Program-made: the position numbers and the translations under genes
In this document: positions 56,056-64,000 of the stretch, in pieces
Position numbering within the stretch: position 1 is the first letter of the stretch
Layout of the letters: each line of letters starts with the position of its first letter
The notes under the pieces: generated by a model
Seen by the model: only the letters and a program-made list of their open reading frames with translations
Databases searched by the model: none
What the model was told of the DNA's origin: nothing
Assembly (NCBI RefSeq): GCF_028372415.1
Contig: NC_092878.1
Coordinates: forward strand, 999,501 to 1,063,500
From: Notamacropus eugenii
Lineage: Eukaryota; Chordata; Mammalia; Diprotodontia; Macropodidae
DNA: 64,000 bases
Direction of reading: 5' to 3'

Positions 56056-56275
56056 TATTCAGCCCTTTTCAGTTGTGTCCGACTCTTTGTGACCCCATTC
56101 AGGGTTTTCTTGGCAAAGTAGTTTGCCATTTTCTTCTCCAGCTCATTTTACAGATGAAGAAACTGAAGCAAACAAGGTTAAGTGACTTTCCCAGGGTTGC
56201 ACAGCTAGTAAGTATCTGAGGCCACATTGGAACTCAGGTCTTTTTTATTCAGTGCTCAGCACTCTGGCTTTGGAG
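56056..56275 (-). mobile_element. Mar-1-type SINE with BovB-like tail
   Basis: The plus strand shows the tail 'cagttgtgtccgactctttg', then 'gttttcttggcaaagtagtt', 'cagatgaagaaactgaagca', 'cccagggttgcacagctagt' and 'actcaggtc'. The head is partly replaced by other sequence. Confidence 0.85.
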
Positions 56276-57230
56276 AATGGATTGGGAAAAAGGAAGGGAG
56301 GGCATTCAGTACGCTGTTGCAGTACTTCCACCTAGATCTAATAAAGGCCCGAGGGCCGAGGTAGTGACTTTGTGAATGGAGAGAAGAAATGGGCAAGAGG
56401 GCACAGGGGAGCTGCTAGATGAAGCAGTTTCTGGGCCCTGTCAGACTCTTTGTTGTGATGATCATTTGGTGATAACAGCAGTTACTCATTCATCTCCTGT
56501 TTTAGAGAAAGAAGATCCTGGTAGATCAGCTCAGTCAGTCACTGTGGAGTTGTAATTGCACTGAGTATCGTTTTCTCATCCTTCCTTTGAGCAAAGGCAA
56601 AAACCAAGCTCACTGATCTCAGCGGGTTCAGAAAGTGAATCCCACGTAAATCATTTCCTGTCAAGATAGAGTCAGCTTCATTTTTGTGATATTTCTTAAC
56701 CTCCTTCAACTCTCTTTTTAAGGAAAACATTAATTGTTATAAAGGCATCATCAGGTTTCTGGGTGATCTATAAGATTTTTGACCTCTTAGGCTTAATAAA
56801 CTTAAACCCTATTTTCTTCTGTGATTTTTGCTGTCCTCCCCTCTGTATACTTTTAAACTGAAGTAGCCCAGTATCAGCGTATATCAATCAGTGACTTCCC
56901 TTTTTACCCTTGCCAGTCTTAACCCTGTCATTACCCAGTTTGGCATTATGCTGTCCTCTTTCTAATACCTTGCCCTATTGGCTGCTCCCCCCTTATTACA
57001 TGCTAGCCTAGGATTTCTCCTACCATCTTCCTCCTCCATTTCTAATTATGGGCTGATGAATGAAGCTAGAGGGGGGCACAGAGCCATGTTGATTGGGCAC
57101 ATAACAAATTATGTAACTATATTATGTAAATAACTTTAACCGGACCCTTGTGGCAACAAGGCAGTCCTTTTGTTCCTCTATAATTATTTATTTTCATCTT
57201 CATAGAGATTATTTTAAATCTTCTCTTTTT
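56276..57230. other. Gene-free stretch, nothing recognised
   Basis: Within LEO1 intron 1. No coding similarity or clear repeat apart from possible old L2 words after 57.2 kb. Confidence 0.4.
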
Positions 57231-57639
57231 AAACTTCCCATACCTTTCCATTTCCTCAATCTCTCAGCTGAGTTTCTCTTCTTTACTGAGAAAATTTAGG
57301 CCATTTACCATGAGCACTTCCTTCTCCATCTCAAACCCTCGATATCAGTCTCTGTTAATGAGTTGGCCCTTTTCCTCACCAAGGGCAACACCTCTCCTTC
57401 AGCCAGTAGTCTTTTCACCTCCCAACTTCTCTAGCAACTTGATGCCTCCACCATCTCCTCTCTCTAACTTTCAACCCCTCCCTGTCTACTAGTTCCTTTC
57501 ATAGTACCTTCAAACATGCCCAAGTCTTTCTCATTTTTAAGAAAAATTTCATTAGACTGTCTCATCCCTCAATCTATTGTCCTATATCTCTCCTCCCTTT
57601 TTCATTAAACCACCTTCCACCATCACCTTGATCAACATC

Positions 57640-57990
57640 TACCCTCAGGCTCTGAGACAGCTTATAACACTGAACTTAAGAGCCTTTGGGGTAGCAGTGC
57701 CTCTCAGCCAACGTCTGTAGTCTTCATGCTGAGATGCAAACCCTCCTGAGAATGCAGCCTGGTAACTGCTCCTGCAGGTGCCACAGCCAGATCTTTTTAA
57801 GACCCCCCAAAATAAAGTTCTTGTCACCATAGTCCTTGGCACTGTCAAATGGTTCTGCATCAGAAATGGAGGCTTTGACCAGCAGAAATGATATTAAAGC
57901 AGGTATTACCATCTGCTTTGCTGCTGAACCCCAAGGACTATGGGACCTTTCCCCAGAGCAGGGTCTGTCTTTACATGTTTGTATCCCCAG
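57640..57990. other. Unrecognised insert within the L2 copy
   Basis: About 350 bp that fits neither L2 nor the other repeats in the window. The - strand has overlapping frames of 71 and 89 codons, one reading 'SISDAEPFDSAKDYGDKNFI'. It could be part of a processed pseudogene or an unknown repeat. I recognise no protein. Its edges are approximate, and 57965-58010 is L2/MIR-end-like. Confidence 0.3.
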
Positions 57991-58204
57991 CATTTAGCAC
58001 AGTGCTTCAGAGACCTCATTCATTCACTCATTTATTCAGCCAAACTCCTAGAAAAAGCTGTCCACACTCATTGCCTCCAAGTCCTCTCCTTTACTCACTC
58101 TTTGACTCTTTGCCATTCAGCTTCTGATCCCATCATTCACCTGAAGTTACATGTATTATTCTCATTGGTCTTCACTCCTCCAGAGGACCTTTCTGATGTG
58201 GTTG

Positions 58205-58853
58205 ACACTTTTGACTGGTTCTCGAAGAGGACCCAGATGACATCACTGTTAGAGTCAATTGCAGTGCGTCCCACGGCGGCTGAGTAGACCAGTCCTAGCA
58301 CAGGATGCTGTACCACAGTCAGGCACAAAGAGTCTATGTAGACACTTAGGATGGATTCTCTAATCTGCCCATCTCATGTTTCTTTTGCGCTACTTCAGTT
58401 CTGCTTTGCTCATAGAGGAGGGCACACCATGCTGGTCTTGTGCCAGTGTCTCCCATCTCACACAGTCAGTTCCAAAGTTCTTAAGAGATAACCTTGAGAG
58501 GTGCTTTTGACCACCATGCGAGCGCTTGCCCTGTGTGTGTTCTCCGTAAAATTATCTTTTATGCAGGTGTATGTTTGGCTATGTGACCAGCCCATTGTAA
58601 TTTGTGTAGTTGCATTCTCTGCAGTAGAGTTTGATTCCTTGGCAGTTCAGCTTGACAAAGGACATCAGTGTCTGGTACCTTATCCTGCCAGGTGTTCTCC
58701 AGAGTCTTCTAAGACAGTTCAGATGGAAGTGGTTCAGTTTCCTGGCATGGCGCAGGTAGATTGTCCAGATTTCACAGGCACACAGCAATGAGATCAACAC
58801 AATGGCTCTGTAGACCTTCCCTTTGGTAGTCAGTCTAATACCTCTTCTCTCCT
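58205..58853 (-). mobile_element. RTE LINE 3' end inserted in L2
   Basis: The - strand from 58853: 'aagaggtattagactgacta', then the segment encoding 'MLISLLCACEIWTIYLRHAR' and 'KLNHFHLNCLRRLWRTPG', then the 3' region to 'gtcctcttcgagaaccagtc' near 58210. It matches 52060-52710 of the 50.8 kb copy. L2 resumes on both sides, so the RTE is younger than the L2. Confidence 0.85.
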
Positions 58854-59919
58854 GGTGGTTGCACTGTTGACTCCCCTCTCCTGGACACTCTCCTCACTCC
58901 ATTTTCATGAGGCTGCTTTTGCTTGGTTCATTTCCTACCTATCTTGACAGCTCTTGTTTAGCTCATCATCAGTATCATGCCCCTTAACTCTGAGTATTCC
59001 CCCAGGCACTCTCCTGGGCCCTCTTCTCTACATTCTCTAACTTGGTGACTTTATTAGCTCCCATGAGTTTAATTATCTCTATGTAGGTAACTTGTAGATC
59101 TGTATAGCCTCACCCTTGAGCTTCAGTATTGCATCACCTTCTGGCTTTTGGACATTTCAAGCTGAATGTCATGGAGGGATCTCCATGGAACTCAACATAT
59201 CTAAAATCAAGCTCACTATTTTCTGTCCTCAAACCTATTGCTCCCTGTGTCCATATTTCTGTTGATGGCAGCACCATTCCTGTAATCTTCCAGGTTTGTA
59301 GCCTTGACATTGTCTAGTTCCTTACTGTTCCTTAACCCTGTATTCAGTTGTCACATCATGCCATGTCTGCCTACTCAGTATCTCTTGCACATTTTTCTTT
59401 TTCTGTGCTCATAAAATCACCACCTTAGTTAAAGCCCGTATAATTTGTTTCCCTTGACTATTGCATTGGCATTCTAGTTAGTCTCCCTGTCTCAGTTCTC
59501 TTACCATTCTAACATCCTCCACATAGTGCCAAAGTGATTTTCCTTAAGTATAGCTCTGATTACTCCAGTAGCTTCTTTTTCCTCTAGTATAAAATACAAA
59601 CTCTTTCATTTGGCTTTTAAAGCCCTGCGTTTTGGTGTCATACTATCTTTCCAACATAATATACTTTCCTTTCCTTCTCACATTGAAATCTGGCCTTCCC
59701 TTTGTTCTTTACATAAGATTCCATCTCTCATCCTTTGCACTGACCATTTCCCATGCCAGAAATGTCCTCCTTCTTCATCTCTACTTCATAAAAAAAATCC
59801 TACTCTTCCTTCAGAATGCAGTTCCAGTGCTACCTTCTGCATGAAGCCTTTCCTGATTTTCCTAAATGATGGACCCCTCTTCTCTAATTAAGTTGTTTTA
59901 ACAACTTTCTGCTTTAAGT

Positions 59920-59970
59920 ACACACACACATACACACACACACACACGTGCGCGCGCGCACGTGCACATG
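59920..59970. repeat. (CA)n/(CG)n alternating tract with a 20-bp palindrome
   Basis: A CA run leads into cacgtgcgcgcgcgcacgtg at 59945-59964, a perfect self-complementary 20-mer. Alternating purine-pyrimidine of this kind favours Z-DNA. It lies inside the L2 3' UTR. Confidence 0.9.
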
Positions 59971-60090
59971 TTATCTTACGTAATGGATTGTAATCTCTTT
60001 GAGAGTAGGGACAATCATTCCTCATCTCTCTGACACCTAGCACAGTGCCAATCACATAGAAGGTGCTTAATAAATATTCATTGATTGATT

Positions 60091-61876
60091 ATTTTACTTG
60101 TTTTGGAGTATCTTGTTAATTCTTCATAGAAATGCTCTATTTTTCATATCACTAGTTATTGGTGCATAAGCCACAGTTATGTTTATTGTGACTTGTTTTG
60201 CTTATGCCTATAATGATCTCTGCTTTGTAAAGGTAGACAAATGCCCTCATGAAAAACAGTATATATTTTTTAATACTTTTGGATCAGGATGAAACTAGCA
60301 CCACTAATTATAATACTTTATTGAACTCTCTAAGGTGAATCTGTGAGCTAGCCTTAGATTTAATTTCAACTTCTTTATGATTTCTTATGTTAATAGTACA
60401 TTTTTAATATCAATATAATTCAGTTCTCCTTCGTTATAATTCAGTTCTTCTTGTAGCGTATCAGTTTGGTCAGTCAATTAGCAATTATTTCATTGGACAG
60501 AGATCCCAGATTTAAAGTATGGACAGCTGGATGTTTATAACAGTTTAAAAGTCTGGACCGTTAGCACTCTGTTCATTTTTCTGCCAGTCTGTTGCTATCA
60601 CTACAGTAGGTGGTATCATACAAGACTAAGAACTATTTATTTGGTTTTAAATTTTTACTTATTTTTATTCTGGACTTAGTTAAAAAAAGAACATTTCCAT
60701 ATACAAAGTAGAATAAAAAAGAGGATTATGTGCAGAAGTAAAATTCTCTTATATATAACTTGCTTTAAAAAAAAGGCATATAATAAATTCAGCTTACTGC
60801 TTTCAAAGCTGTCCTACTCATCTGTGTTTCACCATGGACCATTTTATCTGTTTGCTGTGTCCCAACAGCCAAACAATTCACTTGGTGACCAATCTGCTGG
60901 TGATGAATAGTTATTGAAAAGATCAAATATTTTATAGTCTTTTGTTAGAGATGGATAGAAATACCCTTTTCTGCCTCCAATTCTTTATAATAAAACATTC
61001 ATCCTCATAATATGCATTTTTCCTTATGCAGGAACCATGAGATAAGCCATAAAATGCAGTACACAAAATAAAATTGGTAATATGCAAAACATTTTTCTTG
61101 CTAGTAATTCCCTAGAATTCTGTGATCTTTTTTCTGCTAAATCTCAATAAAAAAACTGATTTCAGACTATATTCTCTTTTCAGAACACCTGTAATACCAT
61201 AAATATCTTACAGCAAATAAAATTCTTAAAACTAAAAACACTTTGTAGCCTGAATCTTACCTTCCACTGTGTCAGATGATAGTGTCAGGTCATCATACTA
61301 TATACTATACTGCTATAAACCTCTTTACCTTGGTTGCCCTCTGAAAACCGAGGGAGGGGTTGTTGGGATTTTAGTGGACTTGGAAAATGCCGTTGACATC
61401 ACCTCTTACGCTCTGTCCTTCCTGGTTAGAGTTGGAGATTGTGAAGGATGCACTTGTTTGAAATAATTCATCTTTGACATCTGCTTTGTGAGCCATTTGA
61501 GATTCTTCCGGATCTTGGGAGTACGGGAGTTTAGCAGAGGTGGGATTGACTTTGAAATTTTAGGCTTCTACCAGCAATGGGATTGGCAAACAATGAAAAC
61601 ATTCGTAGAATGCATGGGGAGCTCTTTACAAGGGCTGGCCAGCTGCTCCACAAGCTTGTGCTACTTGGGCCTCTCGTTTTGGGGGCCTTTACTGCATGGA
61701 GCCGACACTGAAGTGAAAATGAGATTACTAATAAAATCACGCAAATGCCCAACTTCCCAAAAGTTAAACGTGGGAATGTTGAGGATTGACTGTAACTTAC
61801 ATTTCTTTTCTTTTCCGTCTGATTTTTGTCATAATAATTCTTGTTGTCTCACAGAGTCATTAGCTTATGTTTGTTT
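60091..61876. other. Gene-free stretch, nothing recognised
   Basis: AT-rich intronic DNA. A 190-codon ORF beginning at 61488 overlaps the LTR at 61877 and has no known similarity. Confidence 0.45.
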
Positions 61877-62222
61877 TGTGTGGGACGGCCCCCTTAATAA
61901 AATTAGAGTCTTGACCAAAGGAGTGAAAAAGAAAGATAGTTATTCAACTCTCTCACAAAGGGCATTCCCTCCTGCACTCAAGATGGTGATGACTGAGGAA
62001 GGCGAGGGTGTGCCCTGCACAGCAGTTTTTATAGACCCTGATCACAGTACCGTACCCTAACCCCCTTCCTCTTAGCCCATTGGCAGGGCCTTGAGGGTAC
62101 AATCTATCCACGAAAAATCTACCCCAGCAACAAAGAATAAGTGTACAAGAGTAATTTTTAGGAAAAGGGGTGGGGAGAGATATTTGAGTGAGCATCTCCT
62201 GTTCAAGGACTGTCACTTAACA
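61877..62222 (-). mobile_element. Probable solo LTR (fossil)
   Basis: On the - strand it starts near 62222 (tgttaagtgacagtcc). It contains a TATA-box-like tctataaaaactg at about 62035, and ends after 'ttttattaagggggccgtcc' with a CA at about 61880. Length (about 345 bp) and layout fit an LTR of the ERVL/MaLR or a similar class, but I cannot name it. No viral genes are adjacent. Confidence 0.5.
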
Positions 62223-63753
62223 TAGAGTCTATGAAAGGAGATAAGGGAGTGAGTAAAGGCAGTCTGGGAGGAAGCAAAAAGCAGCCTCTGTCAAGGACTG
62301 TTTCATAGCACAAAAAGCATTTTAAGAAAAACAGAATCTCTGTTGTTAGGTTTCTCCCCAGGGCCCCTGGGGTCTTCACTCGGTATACCTGTGCCACTCA
62401 GTTTCATCCTAATTTTCAGAGAGTTTGTGATTTGGGTGAAGTTTTGTGCTTCTTATGCTGAGCTGCTAACCCTATTTCTAGTTCTTTATTCCATGGCTTT
62501 TATTTTTTTTGTTTTTTCTTCTAGTGTTCTCATTTAATTTATAAAAAAACATTTACAATTTTTTTTCTAAAACTTTTGAGGTTTTGTTTGTACATGTTTT
62601 GGAGACTTTCTCTTCTTTGGCTTTGTGTCTTTAGAGTCGCTGTCACCATAATCGTCTTTTGTGATGGAATTCTTTTTTTTGTTCTCTTGCTTATTTTCCC
62701 AGCCTACTTCCTGACTTTGGACTTTATATTAATGCCTGGTTCTGTGCACTTCTGAAGGGAATATCTGGCTGGTACTGCTGCCGTTTTCTTAGGTTATTAA
62801 ATATCATGTTAGTCCAGGATCTCAGGGACAACTCAAACTGGGGACCTGCAGTGCCCCCCAAATGGTGTGAAAAAAATATGGTCACTGCCTTCTTGGTCTG
62901 GGCTTTTCAGGTTCCTGTCCTGGGTTCAGGTCTGAGCAGAGGGCCTATGGGCTTGCTGTGTTTGGGGGGTTTCATTAGACTGCTTCTGGACTCAAATGTC
63001 CACTATCAGCCAGCTGGAAAGCACTGCTGTTTCAGAGTGACAGAGCTTCTGGCTTTCCTATTCCTGCCCTGGTTATTTTTTCTCAGGCTTTACACAGGGC
63101 TGGGAGCTGGAACTGAGACCTGCATCTGCTTCTGTCATCCAAGCCATATAGCCACTGCTTGTTTCTGAACTTGCTCAGTTCATAGCCTAGGTCCTATGAC
63201 TGCTTCTCACCCTGGATCCCAGCCCCTAATTGCAAACCCTCAGGTTGTCCTGGATCTGTTACCCTGACCTGTGTAATAACTGACAGTTGTCAGTTGACAT
63301 GTGCCTCTATCCTACACGAGTTTCCATTCTCGGTGTAGGACCTTGTCCTGCTCTATTGTGTAGTCTTTCCCTGGGCTCCTGCCATAACGCCAGCCCCTTC
63401 TGTGGTCTGCAGTCACATGTGGCCGTAACCACAGCATGCCTTCTGTGCTTGGGTTTACCTATGAGAAGGAGAAAAGACCTTTCAGTCTGTCTCCCCACGC
63501 TGTCCCAAGGTGAAAAAAAATGCCTCGCTGTAATCCTTTTCTTCTTGGATTTCCCAATCAAGGTTTGACCTGGCGTCATTTCTAGATTTGCTTGGAACAG
63601 TGGGATGGAGTTCACGGTGCCTTTTTTTCTTGCTGTTTCATCGTGGCTCTACCTCAACAACTCGTAAAAAGGAAAATGTATTTGAATGAATGTTGATGTC
63701 TAGATTTGCGTATGTTTGCTGGTAGAATAATACGTGTGTACTTTATTTCTTAG
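62223..63753. other. Gene-free stretch, nothing firm recognised
   Basis: This is the 3' end of LEO1 intron 1. Pyrimidine-rich text at 62400-63560 looks like old, antisense L1 ORF1/5' UTR remnants in style, but no diagnostic motif is preserved. Confidence 0.4.
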
Positions 63754-64000
63754 ATTCCGATTCTGAATCTGGATCTGACTCAGATCATGAGAATGCTGCC
63801 TCTGGTAGTAATCCCTCTGGAAGTGACAGCGAAGGGGATGATAGAGAAGATTCGGTAAAGCCAAGTAATAAAGAACTGTTCGGAGATGACAGTGAAGATG
63901 AAGGACTTTCTCATCATAGTGGGAGTGATAATCACTCTGAAAGATCAGACAATAGATCAGAGGTTTCTGGGCATTCTGACCATGAAGAAAATGACCAGTC
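63754..64000 (+). CDS. LEO1: LEO1 exon 2 (partial, runs off the window)
   Basis: It begins with AT completing the split Asp codon, then [18 protein letters not shown]..., and reaches [12 protein letters not shown] at the window end. About 82 residues of the Ser/Asp/Glu-rich N-terminal region of LEO1 are seen. Conserved blocks against human include [13 protein letters not shown] and [18 protein letters not shown]. This region is low-complexity and acidic with many casein-kinase-2-like S-D/E contexts. The folded part that contacts PAF1 lies further downstream in the protein and is outside the window. The frame is open with no stop. The upstream acceptor is tttcttag. Confidence 0.95.

Larger units (their letters stand above)
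57230..60090 (+). mobile_element. Long L2 copy, interrupted twice
   Basis: Sense L2 blocks occur in order. Near 57555 'ccctcaatctattgtcctat' encodes the 'YRPIS'-like region. At 58047 'aaactcctagaaaaagctgt' follows. 58853-59440 continues with 'tcctgggccctcttctctac' and 'gtcatggagggatctccatg'. The 3' UTR ends at about 60085 ('cctagcacagtgccaatcac', 'ggtgcttaataaatattcat'). The order is broken by a block at about 57640-57990 and by an RTE at 58205-58853. Frames are broken throughout. Confidence 0.75.
53646..63753 (+). other. LEO1: LEO1 intron 1 (10.1 kb)
   Basis: Phase-1 intron from the gt at 53646 to the ag at 63752-63753. The acceptor is preceded by a pyrimidine-rich 'tgtactttatttcttag'. It contains RTE and BovB-like pieces, L2, a Mar-1 SINE, a probable solo LTR and a Z-DNA-prone tract. 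No additional conserved exon was noticed. Confidence 0.88.

Noticed and set aside
61488-62060. 190-codon ORF on the + strand
   Set aside because: It runs into the solo LTR-like element and has no known similarity.

Overview
The window is mammalian nuclear DNA and almost certainly marsupial. Its interspersed repeats include Mar-1-type CORE-SINEs with a BovB-like 3' tail, RTE-tailed SINEs, RTE and BovB-like LINEs, and L1/HAL1 elements of the kind described from opossum, over an older layer of MIR, L2 and CR1/L3. There are no operons, RNA genes or CRISPR arrays. Only one host gene is supported by coding sequence.

Host genes. LEO1, a subunit of the PAF1 complex that acts in RNA polymerase II elongation, begins on the + strand in a CpG island at about 53.25-54.5 kb. 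Its first coding exon is 53588-53645. After a 10.1 kb intron, exon 2 begins at 63754 and runs off the window. A second CpG island lies at about 4.8-6.56 kb. In human and other vertebrates the divergent neighbour of LEO1 is MAPK6 (ERK3), whose first exon is non-coding. I infer that this island is the MAPK6 promoter, reading on the - strand, with a candidate exon 1 ending at 5945. No MAPK6 coding sequence is present.

Layout. 0-5 kb: inferred MAPK6 intron 1, with one old L1 tail and one Mar-1 SINE. 5-6.5 kb: CpG island with G-rich tandem arrays. 6.5-53 kb: intergenic DNA, mostly repeats in several layers. 53.3-54.5 kb: LEO1 promoter and exon 1. 54.5-63.75 kb: LEO1 intron 1, with RTE/BovB-like pieces, a long broken L2 and a probable solo LTR. 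63.75-64 kb: LEO1 exon 2.

The most notable element is a nearly full-length L1 relative at 38539-41479 that carries ORF1 but no ORF2, the HAL1 or 'half-L1' layout. Its 362-codon ORF1 is open and it has exact 13-bp target-site duplications. Three further ORF1-only relatives lie at 12.4-14.9, 21.4-22.7 and 31.9-33.45 kb. The young element and an RTE copy with a 5' inversion have both inserted into one older repeat spanning 37.55-41.86 kb. All repeat names come from recognising sequence by eye, so boundaries are approximate unless a target-site duplication is given.
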